From: Bacilli bacterium
GTDB lineage: Bacteria; Bacillota_I; Bacilli_A; RFN20; CAG-631
Direction: 5' to 3'
DNA length: 64,000 bases
Assembly: GCA_900754115.1 (NCBI GenBank)
Contig: CAAEBM010000052.1
Coordinates: 1 to 64,000 of the forward strand
The stretch's first letter is position 1. Every line of letters starts with the position of its first letter. The notes under the pieces are model-generated. The model saw nothing but the letters and a program-made list of their open reading frames with translations, was not told where the DNA came from and ran no database searches. The position numbers and the translations under genes are program-made. Of the stretch, positions 57,132-64,000 are shown piece by piece.

Positions 57132-57773
57132 TTAGTCAATTGTAATTTTATGTCCCTCTTTGTTTTTATTTTCTTGATCCATTTTTTTACGAATTTTTAA
57201 TTTTGCACGATTTAGATAGTTTCTAACTTGTTTAGGGGTCATTTTAAATTCTTTTGCGATTTCATTTGTACTCACACCATTTTCATACCAATGAAAAAAA
57301 GTCCACTCTTTTTCATTTAAAAATTGTTGTGAATACTGGTATTGTTCTTCTAATTCTTGCATTTGATAAGCAAGAATAGGATCGGTTGTATAATAGGTAC
57401 TGCTTAAGATATCTTGCATATTCATCTTATTTAATTCATCCATTGGTTCATCTAAAGATAAGGCTTGATAATGCATTTTTTCTGAAGGAGAAAAATAGTT
57501 TTTTAAAAGTCTTGCCGCACATCGCTTCAAGCAAATGTATAAATATGAAAAAAAATTTCCTTTTGTTTCTACATAAGAATCAATACATTTGATAAAAGTG
57601 ATAATTAACTCTTGATAAACATCATTTTTATCCAACAAATAACAAATTTCAAGTAATTCTTTTTCAATCGTTTTCACTGCTCCCATATGCTTTTTTAAAA
57701 GAATTTCCAAAGCTTTTTGTTCTCCACAACGGTACAAATAAATCAGTTCATAGTCATTCCATTGTTTATCCAT
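57132..57773 (-). CDS. sigH: SigH-like sigma-70 family factor
   Basis: A 213-residue sigma factor. Region 2 appears near 10-90 (YLYRCGEQKALEILLKKH; VYQELIITFIKCIDSY; FFSYLYICLKRCAARLL) and region 4 near 150-200 (LNEKEWTFFHWYENGVSTN; FKMTPKQVRNYLNRAKLKI). Sequence conservation to Bacillus SigH is moderate, but its position between rlmB and rpmG is exactly that of sigH. SigH controls entry into sporulation or competence. GGTGATGGG precedes the ATG. Confidence 0.8.
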   Translation of the reverse strand: MDKQWNDYELIYLYRCGEQKALEILLKKHMGAVKTIEKELLEICYLLDKNDVYQELIITFIKCIDSYVETKGNFFSYLYICLKRCAARLLKNYFSPSEKMHYQALSLDEPMDELNKMNMQDILSSTYYTTDPILAYQMQELEEQYQYSQQFLNEKEWTFFHWYENGVSTNEIAKEFKMTPKQVRNYLNRAKLKIRKKMDQENKNKEGHKITID

Positions 57774-57842
57774 CCCATCACCACAATAATTGTCCCATAT
57801 TTTGATAAAAAATGTGTCTCAACTTTCTTTTAAATTTTTATC

Positions 57843-57863
57843 AAAAAAAGGCCAATTACTGGC
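57843..57863 (-). terminator. Possible short terminator after rlmB
   Basis: GCCA pairs with TGGC around the rlmB stop codon, followed by TTTTTTT. The stem is only four to five pairs, so it may be leaky. Confidence 0.45.
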
Positions 57864-58572
57864 GCTTTTGATTTTGTATGTGAGCTAATAAAATTGCTGT
57901 AGCTACCGATACATTTAACGAATTCACTTTTCCAACCATCGGAATATAGACGTTAAAATCGGATTGTTTTTTTACTAACTGAGAAATTCCAAACCCTTCA
58001 GAACCGACAACTAAAACCAAGGGCATATGATAATCAATGGTATGATAATCTACTCCTTGATAAGCTTCGGCTGAAACAATCCAAAACCCTTTCTTTTTTA
58101 AGTCAATTAAAGTTTGTGTTAAATTGGTCACTTGAATGATTTTAACATTTGCCAAAGCCCCTGTAGAAACTTTGGCAACCGTCGCATTAATGGGAGCTTG
58201 ATGATGTTTTTTTAAAAGAATTGCATCCACTTGGAAAGCTTCAACCGTACGAATAATAGCTCCTAAATTGTGAGGGTCTTCAATTCCATCTAACATTAAC
58301 AAGGTGGGATTTTGAGCAAGATCAATATCTTTTAATGTATTTTGGTAAGACGCATAGGTAAAATCTTTTATTTTTGCAACCATTCCTTGATGACGTGCAT
58401 TGTCAGTCAAACGATCTAAAAAATCTTTTTTCTTTTCTATTACAGGAATATTTTTTTGCAGGGCTTGTTTTTGTATACTTTGGTCTTTTAATCCTATTTC
58501 TATATAAATTTCTAGCACTTGATTAGCATCTAAAAAAGCAGCTACGGTATTTTTCCCAAAAATATATTCCAT
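57856..58572 (-). CDS. rlmB: 23S rRNA 2'-O-ribose methyltransferase RlmB (TrmH family)
   Basis: A 238-residue SPOUT enzyme from the ATG at 58572 (GAGGA upstream); a TTG reading from 58593 would overlap cysS and is unlikely. The substrate-binding N-terminus starts MEYIFGKNTVAAFL. SPOUT motifs are LDGIEDPHNLGAIIRTVEAF, then VVGSEGFGISQLV and IPMVGKVNSLNVSVATAI, which form the SAM knot. It methylates a guanosine of 23S rRNA. It lies one base after cysS, as in Bacillus. Confidence 0.94.
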   Translation of the reverse strand: MEYIFGKNTVAAFLDANQVLEIYIEIGLKDQSIQKQALQKNIPVIEKKKDFLDRLTDNARHQGMVAKIKDFTYASYQNTLKDIDLAQNPTLLMLDGIEDPHNLGAIIRTVEAFQVDAILLKKHHQAPINATVAKVSTGALANVKIIQVTNLTQTLIDLKKKGFWIVSAEAYQGVDYHTIDYHMPLVLVVGSEGFGISQLVKKQSDFNVYIPMVGKVNSLNVSVATAILLAHIQNQKRQ

Positions 58573-58573
58573 T

Positions 58574-59917
58574 TTATAAAATTCCTCTTTCAATCAATTC
58601 TTTTCTTACTTGATCTGCTTTTTCAAAAGATTGATTTTGCTTTAACTCATTCCAATAAAGCACGAGTTGTTTTTCATCCTCTGTAAAAACTTTTGTGACT
58701 TCTTGCATTCCTAAAATGGATAACATTTGATTACAAGTTTTAAATGCCTTTGCAAGTTCTTCAAATTGTATCATTTTTTGTCGTAATGCTGTATTTAAAA
58801 CTTTAATTTCTTCAAATAGAATCGTAATGGCAAGCGAAGTATTTAAATCATCAGCCAAAGCGTTTAAAAAGTTTTCATATTTTTCTTGATGAATCGCCAT
58901 AGCATATTTTTGACCTTCCATTTGTAATTTTAAATTTGCTTGCTTTAAAGGAGTATACACTTTATTTAACTCTGCTATCGCATTTTTAAAGCCTTCATCA
59001 CTAAAATTAATAGGGGCACGATAATGAGTGCTATTCATCACCCAACGCAAGACATTTCCTCCATATTGTTCAATTAAATCTTTAGCCAATATAAAGTTGT
59101 TTAACGATTTTGACATCTTTTCATCATTGATATTGACCATCCCGTTGTGCATCCAAATATCTGCCAAAGGATGATGGCAATAGGCATAGGCTTGGGCTTG
59201 TTCATTTTCATGATGAGGGAATTTTAAATCCATTCCTCCACCATGAATATGAACATGTGTATTGTGCGTCAATTTAGAAATCATGACAACACATTCTGTA
59301 TGCCATCCTGGACGACCGACAGACCAAGGAGATTCCCAACGAATTCCATCCGTTGTCTTTTTCCACAAAGTAAAATCGAGTGGATTTTCTTTTTTATCAT
59401 TTTCTTCAATGCGAGCACCAACTTTTAAATCTTCGATATTTCGATTGGATATTTCGCCATATTCTTGAATTTTATTTACGCGAAAATAAACATCGCCATC
59501 CATGACATAAGCAAAATCTGTTTTTACTAATTGTTCAATAAAAGCAATAATTGCCTCCATGTTTTCGGTTACTTTTGGTGTATAATCAGGAGCAAAAACA
59601 TTTAAATCTTGACGTAATTGTTGATAAGCTTGAATGTATTTTTTAGTCAATTCTTCTTCGGTAAGATTTTCTTTTTTTGCAGCTTGAATAATTTTATCGT
59701 CAACATCGGTATAATTTGAAATATAAACAACATCATAGCCACAAGCTTTTAAAGTTCTTCTTAAAGTATCAAAAACCATTAAAGGCCTTGCATTCCCAAT
59801 GTGGGCATGATTATAAACCGTGGGTCCACAGACATAAAGGTATGTTTTATTATTTTCATCCATTTTCACTTCTCGTAATTGTTTACTTCGGCTATCATAT
59901 AAATGAACTGGAATCAT
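58574..59917 (-). CDS. cysS: Cysteinyl-tRNA synthetase
   Basis: About 447 residues from the ATG at 59917; a GTG three codons earlier is possible and the ribosome site does not decide. The HIGH motif is VYNHAHIGNARP, preceded by a zinc-binding Cys in LYVCGPTVYN. GWHTECVVM and HGGGMDLKFPHHENE carry further zinc ligands, and KMSKS is KMSKSLNNF. The C-terminal half is a helical anticodon domain. No T-box precedes it. It begins the transcript continuing to rlmB. Confidence 0.97.
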   Translation of the reverse strand: MIPVHLYDSRSKQLREVKMDENNKTYLYVCGPTVYNHAHIGNARPLMVFDTLRRTLKACGYDVVYISNYTDVDDKIIQAAKKENLTEEELTKKYIQAYQQLRQDLNVFAPDYTPKVTENMEAIIAFIEQLVKTDFAYVMDGDVYFRVNKIQEYGEISNRNIEDLKVGARIEENDKKENPLDFTLWKKTTDGIRWESPWSVGRPGWHTECVVMISKLTHNTHVHIHGGGMDLKFPHHENEQAQAYAYCHHPLADIWMHNGMVNINDEKMSKSLNNFILAKDLIEQYGGNVLRWVMNSTHYRAPINFSDEGFKNAIAELNKVYTPLKQANLKLQMEGQKYAMAIHQEKYENFLNALADDLNTSLAITILFEEIKVLNTALRQKMIQFEELAKAFKTCNQMLSILGMQEVTKVFTEDEKQLVLYWNELKQNQSFEKADQVRKELIERGIL

Positions 59918-59971
59918 TTTTATCACATCACTTTCTTTACTATTATATCAAATATCGTACAAAAGAAAAAC

Positions 59972-59999
59972 TAAAAACTTCCGCTTTAAAACGGAAGTT
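59972..59999 (-). terminator. Terminator of the hydCBA operon
   Basis: AACTTCCG pairs with CGGAAGTT around eight bases, followed by TTTAGTTTTT on the minus strand, just after the hydA stop. Confidence 0.85.
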
Positions 60000-60004
60000 C
60001 ACTT

Positions 60005-61777
60005 TTATTTTTTAGGAAATGGTGTTCGCGCATGATAGGTAGTATGTAATAATTCATGTGCAAGATGACTATTTGGTTCTTTTAAGTAATTTTGGTATAA
60101 ATCTTGCACTTGTTTATTTAAATGAGAGCGACGAATGACTTGCTTTTCATCTTCAGAATATAAAGCCGAAGCTCTTTTTTGAATGTAGGTATTTAAAATA
60201 TCTGCATCTTCATTAGGTAAGAAACAAGGTTTAACGAAAGGTTGTCCTCCACCATTTACACATCCACCAGGGCAACCCATGATTTCAATAAAATGATATT
60301 TGGATTCTTTTTTACGAATTTGGTCCAATAATGGTTTAGCGTTTTTCATGCCATGCGCTACTGCAATATTGATTTTTAAACCATTAATATCTAATTGAGC
60401 TTCTTTAATACCTTCTAATCCTCTAACAGGTGTAAAATGTAACAAATCTTCTGCCTCTTGGTTTGTAAGCATATGGTAAGCCGTTCTTACAGCTGCTTCC
60501 ATTACTCCACCTGTCACACCAAATATGACACCAGCTCCACTATATTCTCCTAATAAATCTTGATCAAATTCTTCTTCTGGTAAGCGATTGAATTGAATCC
60601 CACTTCTTTTGATTAAAACGGCTAATTCTCGAGTGGTCAAAACAGCATCGACATCTTGTATTCCATTTACAGCATTTTCCTTCCGTTCTTTTTCATATTT
60701 TTTGGCAGTACAAGGCATAATGGAAACGACAAAAATATCTTTTGGATCTAATTGATGTTTTTGTGCATAATAAGACTTAATAATTGCACCAAGCATTTCA
60801 TGAGGAGACTTACAACTGGATAAGTGATCTAATAAATCCCCATAGAAATATTCAGCATAATTTACCCAACCTGGAGAACAAGATGTAATCATTGGTAAAA
60901 CTCCTTGGTTTTGTATGCGATGAATTAATTCGGATGCTTCTTCCATAATGGTTAAATCAGCACCAAAATTCGTATCATAAACTTTTTCAAAACCTAAGCG
61001 ATGTAAAGCGGCAACCATTTTTCCTGTAACAGCTGTTCCAATTGGCAAACCAAACTCTTCACCAAGGGCAGCTCTTACTGCTGGAGCAGTTTGTACAATG
61101 ACATGCTTTCCTTGACGAAAAGCTTCATCAACGAGGTCAATTTCTCCCTTTTCCATTAAAGCACCTGTTGGACAAACATTCACACATTGTCCACATAAAA
61201 TACAAGGAGAGTTTTTAAAAGAACGATTATAAGCAGGGCCAACAATCGTTTTAAATCCCCGATTTTCAAAGCCTAAAATGCCAGTACCATGTGCTTCGAT
61301 ACAACGAGTAACACATCTTCCACATAAAATACATTTGGAAGTATCGCGAATAATAGAAGGAGTCAATTCATCATAAGTAACTGGTGTTTGTTCACCTAAA
61401 TAAACATTATCTCTTGCTCCTGTAATGGTTGCAACATGTAATAACTCACATTTCCCATTCTTTTTACATTGTTGGCAATTTTTAGAGTGATTAGATAAAA
61501 TTAATTCTACACTTGTACGACGAGCTTGAACCGCTTTTGGACTAGAGATGATAATTTCCATTCCTTCATTGACAGGATAAACACAAGAAGCGACAAGACC
61601 TCTTGCACCTTTTACTTCAACTAAACAAACGCGGCATGAACCTTGAGAGCATTTTCCATCATTAAAAGCGCATAGAGTAGGAATTTCATAGCCACATTCT
61701 TGTGCTGCTTTTAAAATCGTCAATCCTTTTTTTACTTGATAAGGATGTCCTTCAATTTTAATATTTACATATTCCAT
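60005..61777 (-). CDS. hydA: [FeFe] hydrogenase catalytic subunit HydA
   Basis: A 590-residue protein. An N-terminal plant-type [2Fe-2S] domain has Cys36, Cys48 and Cys51 (GSCRVCLVEV); the HxxxCxxCxxxxxC site is at 97-110; two [4Fe-4S] sets lie at about 149-159 and 192-202. The H-cluster motifs are TSCSPGW at 298-304, MPCTAKKYEKE from 354, and EIMGCPGGCVNGGGQP further on. It lies downstream of NuoF-like HydB and NuoE-like HydC, which marks the trimeric NAD-dependent, probably electron-bifurcating type. It makes H2 from NADH and reduced ferredoxin in the cytoplasm. Maturases HydEFG are not in the window. Confidence 0.96.
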   Translation of the reverse strand: MEYVNIKIEGHPYQVKKGLTILKAAQECGYEIPTLCAFNDGKCSQGSCRVCLVEVKGARGLVASCVYPVNEGMEIIISSPKAVQARRTSVELILSNHSKNCQQCKKNGKCELLHVATITGARDNVYLGEQTPVTYDELTPSIIRDTSKCILCGRCVTRCIEAHGTGILGFENRGFKTIVGPAYNRSFKNSPCILCGQCVNVCPTGALMEKGEIDLVDEAFRQGKHVIVQTAPAVRAALGEEFGLPIGTAVTGKMVAALHRLGFEKVYDTNFGADLTIMEEASELIHRIQNQGVLPMITSCSPGWVNYAEYFYGDLLDHLSSCKSPHEMLGAIIKSYYAQKHQLDPKDIFVVSIMPCTAKKYEKERKENAVNGIQDVDAVLTTRELAVLIKRSGIQFNRLPEEEFDQDLLGEYSGAGVIFGVTGGVMEAAVRTAYHMLTNQEAEDLLHFTPVRGLEGIKEAQLDINGLKINIAVAHGMKNAKPLLDQIRKKESKYHFIEIMGCPGGCVNGGGQPFVKPCFLPNEDADILNTYIQKRASALYSEDEKQVIRRSHLNKQVQDLYQNYLKEPNSHLAHELLHTTYHARTPFPKK

Positions 61778-61789
61778 GATTCCATCCTC

Positions 61790-63655
61790 CTATCGTTTTT
61801 CAATGGCATTAAATCTACATGAAGATTGACACATGCCACATTTAATACATTTACTTTGGTCAATTTCATAAACCGTTTTGCCCACTTCCCCTTTAATACA
61901 AGAAACAGGACAATTCCGCGCACATAAACTACATTTTTTACATTTTTCAGGAACAATGTAGTATTGCATTAATTTTTTGCACACTTTTGCAGGACATTTT
62001 TTATCGACAACGTGAGCAATATATTCATCTTTAAAATGAGTTAGTGTAGAAATAATTGGATTTGCTGCTGTTTGACCAAGTCCACATAAAGAACCCGTTT
62101 TTACCGCTTGTCCTAATTCTTCTAACGCTTCTATATCTTGTAACGTTCCTTTTCCTTCAGTAATTCTTGTCAATATTTCTAACATTCTTTTCGTTCCAAT
62201 ACGACAAGGAGAACATTTTCCACAAGATTCATCACAAATAAATTCCATATAGAATTTAGCGACATCCACCATACAATTATCTTCATCCATGACAATCGCA
62301 CCACCTGAACCCATCATTGAGCCTAGTGCTACTAAATTGTCAAAGTCAATGGGTGTATCTAAATATTTTTCAGTTAAACATCCTCCTGAAGGGCCTCCTG
62401 TTTGAATGGCTTTAAATTTTTTGCCATTTGGAATTCCTCCACCGATGTCATATATTAATTCCCGTAAGGTCGTTCCCATAGGAATTTCGACTAAACCGAC
62501 ATTATTGATTTTGCCACCAAGTGCAAAAACTTTCGTTCCTTTTGACTTTTCTGTTCCAAATTTAGTAAAAGCAGCGGTTCCTTCTCTTAAAATATAAGGA
62601 ACTGTTGCTAATGTTTCAACATTGTTAATAATGGTTGGCTTATCCCATAATCCTTTTACAGCAGGAAAGGGTGGACGTGGACGAGGCATTCCTCTTTTTC
62701 CTTCAATAGAATTTAATAAAGCCGTTTCCTCACCGCAGACAAACGCGCCCGCACCTAAACGAATGTGAACTCTAAAACTAAAATCAGTATTTAAAATGTG
62801 ATCGCCTAAAAGTCCCAATTCTTCTGCTTGTTGAATAGCAATTCTTAAGCGTTTTACCGCAACAGGATACTCAGCCCGAACATAAAAATAACCATTTTTA
62901 GCGCCAATCGCATATCCTGCAATCATCATTCCTTCAATTACAGCTAAAGGATTTCCTTCTAAAATGGAACGATCCATAAAGGCTCCAGGGTCCCCTTCAT
63001 CACCATTACAAACGACATATTTTTCATCATTTTCTTGATCATAAGCGAATTTCCATTTTAATCCTGTTGGAAATCCACCGCCTCCACGACCCCGTAAACC
63101 AGAATCTAATACTTGTTGAATGACCGCAAAACGATCCATTTTTAAAGCATTGGATAATCCTTGAAAAGCACCATATCCTAAAGCTTCTTCTATATTTTCA
63201 GGATTAATTGTGCCACAACCATGTAAAGCAATTCTTTTCTGTTTTTTATAAAAATTGATGTCATCTTGTTTAGCAACTTTTTCTTTTGTCACTGGATCCA
63301 CATATAAAAGACGTTCTACAATTTCATGATTGACAATGTCTTTGTCCACGATTTCAGCGACATCGCTTTCCTTTACTAAACGATACAAAGTATCTTCAGG
63401 ATAAATTTTAACAAATGGTCCTTGAGAACAAAAACCAAAGCAACCTGCAATATTGACACTGACATCTTCTTCTAAATTTCTTTCCTTTAAAATCGCTTTA
63501 AATTTTTCAGCAATTTCAGCAGAATTAGAAGATAGACATCCTGTTCCACCACATAAAATAATCGCTCTTTTTCCTTCGGCACCAGCAAATTTTTTGTCTA
63601 AACAACTTTTACAACTTTGAATTTTAGCTACTAATTCTTCTTGCGTTTTAATCAT
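61790..63655 (-). CDS. hydB: NuoF-like hydrogenase subunit HydB
   Basis: A 621-residue flavoprotein. An N-terminal thioredoxin-like [2Fe-2S] domain (IILCGGTGCLSSNS; NIAGCFGFC) is followed by the FMN/NADH core with GRGGGGFPTGLKW and the [4Fe-4S] motif ESCGKCSPCRIGT. Two C-terminal [4Fe-4S] ferredoxin motifs are present (CKKCSLCARNCP; CIKCGMCQSSC). It oxidises or reduces NAD and exchanges electrons with HydA. It follows hydC by two bases and precedes hydA by 12. Confidence 0.96.
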   Translation of the reverse strand: MIKTQEELVAKIQSCKSCLDKKFAGAEGKRAIILCGGTGCLSSNSAEIAEKFKAILKERNLEEDVSVNIAGCFGFCSQGPFVKIYPEDTLYRLVKESDVAEIVDKDIVNHEIVERLLYVDPVTKEKVAKQDDINFYKKQKRIALHGCGTINPENIEEALGYGAFQGLSNALKMDRFAVIQQVLDSGLRGRGGGGFPTGLKWKFAYDQENDEKYVVCNGDEGDPGAFMDRSILEGNPLAVIEGMMIAGYAIGAKNGYFYVRAEYPVAVKRLRIAIQQAEELGLLGDHILNTDFSFRVHIRLGAGAFVCGEETALLNSIEGKRGMPRPRPPFPAVKGLWDKPTIINNVETLATVPYILREGTAAFTKFGTEKSKGTKVFALGGKINNVGLVEIPMGTTLRELIYDIGGGIPNGKKFKAIQTGGPSGGCLTEKYLDTPIDFDNLVALGSMMGSGGAIVMDEDNCMVDVAKFYMEFICDESCGKCSPCRIGTKRMLEILTRITEGKGTLQDIEALEELGQAVKTGSLCGLGQTAANPIISTLTHFKDEYIAHVVDKKCPAKVCKKLMQYYIVPEKCKKCSLCARNCPVSCIKGEVGKTVYEIDQSKCIKCGMCQSSCRFNAIEKR

Positions 63656-63657
63656 GT

Positions 63658-64000
63658 TTATTCTACTCCTTCACTTGTCCGATATGAATTGATAATCTTG
63701 GGAACTTCTTGAACTGTTAATTTGGGATAAACTTTTCCATTAATGGTCACTGCAGGAGCAATTCCACACGCTCCAATACAGCGTAATGCATCAATTGTAA
63801 ACAATCCATCTTCTGTGGTTTCTCCTGGTTGAACATTTAAAAGTTCACAGAACTTATCACATACTTGTTGTGCCCCTTTGACATAACAAGCGGTTCCTAA
63901 ACAAACTCCAATAACATATTTTCCTTTTGGTTTTAATGAAAAAAAGGAATAGAATGTGATTACACCATATATTTCTGCTACAGGAATTCCTGTCGCTTCT
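63658..64000 (-). CDS. hydC: NuoE-like hydrogenase subunit HydC, 5' end beyond window
   Basis: The last 113 codons of a thioredoxin-like [2Fe-2S] subunit, ending in PKIINSYRTSEGVE. The visible part includes GVITFYSFFSLKPKGKYVIG and the four ligands in CLGTACY and CIGACG. It hands electrons to HydB. The gene is cut by the window edge, not truncated in nature as far as can be seen. A GGAG near its end serves hydB. Confidence 0.92.
   Translation of the reverse strand, partial: EATGIPVAEIYGVITFYSFFSLKPKGKYVIGVCLGTACYVKGAQQVCDKFCELLNVQPGETTEDGLFTIDALRCIGACGIAPAVTINGKVYPKLTVQEVPKIINSYRTSEGVE

Noticed and set aside
58572..58593. TTG start for rlmB overlapping cysS
   Set aside because: The ATG at 58572 begins with the conserved RlmB N-terminus MEYIFGKN and has GAGGA upstream; the extension adds non-conserved residues.
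1..64000. Mollicute genetic code 4 (TGA as Trp)
   Set aside because: Several genes end in TGA within ATGA overlaps with a well supported next gene, and Trp is encoded by TGG throughout conserved motifs.
1..64000. CRISPR arrays, tRNA or rRNA genes and insertion-sequence transposases
   Set aside because: No regularly spaced repeats, cloverleaf-like or rRNA-like segments and no transposase-like proteins were seen in the window.

Overview
The window is 64 kb of chromosome from a low-GC, AT-rich Gram-positive bacterium. It looks like an anaerobic member of Bacilli in the broad sense, somewhere near Erysipelotrichales, Haloplasmatales, Izemoplasmatales or RF39-like lineages; I cannot place it more precisely. 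The reasons are the Bacillus-type order cysS-rlmB-sigH-rpmG-secE-nusG-rplKAJL-rsmC-rpoB-rpoC, a Bacillota T-box before valS, a SecDF fusion, GerE and GerM homologues, a lipobox lipoprotein and a bifurcating-type [FeFe] hydrogenase. TGA is used as a stop (for example in ATGA overlaps), so this is not a code-4 mollicute.

Layout. 1-7918 (minus): an accessory island with an HTH regulator, a small coiled-coil membrane protein, a phage-type holin, a degenerate-Fic/nucleotidyltransferase fusion and a 2012-residue Rhs protein with an HEWGH metallopeptidase-like tip. 7919-8244: AT-rich divergent spacer with three inverted repeats. 8245-13022 (plus): an ABC exporter (two ATPases, one permease) and a six-hairpin glycosidase-like protein. 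13106-18529 (minus): gerM, gerE, uvrC, mutS2. 18615-19643 (plus): an S66 peptidase. 19644-23209: a second accessory patch, with a decayed NADAR copy, an orphan gene fragment, a DUF4143 ATPase between two hairpin repeats, and an intact three-gene operon of a DUF3990 ADP-ribosyltransferase-like protein, a companion protein and a NADAR hydrolase. 23441-38174: mainly housekeeping genes (secDF, spoVB-like, DUF421, TIGR04086, ruvB, ruvA, minC, radC with a double-glycine-leader-like peptide, valS with its T-box, surE, rdgB, an rRNA-methylase-like protein, an acyl-ACP thioesterase). 38293-45408: a 2371-residue modular lipoprotein. 45561-59917: transcription and translation genes. 60005-64000: hydA, hydB and the 3' part of hydC.

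How the parts work together. The 13-18 kb and 23-37 kb blocks contain the same neighbours as the mutS2/uvrC/gerE/gerM/rdgB and secDF/spoVB/ruvAB/minC/radC/valS regions of Bacillus, compressed and permuted, with the dedicated spo genes of those regions absent here. The hydrogenase would dispose of electrons from NADH and ferredoxin during fermentation. The large lipoprotein has a strong promoter and a possible CcpA site, suggesting a surface glycan-related role. The most interesting accessory systems are the DUF3990/NADAR operon, which looks like an ADP-ribosylation writer and eraser pair, and the leaderless Rhs protein encoded behind a holin.

Limits. All identifications come from reading translated sequence and motifs by eye; no database search was run.
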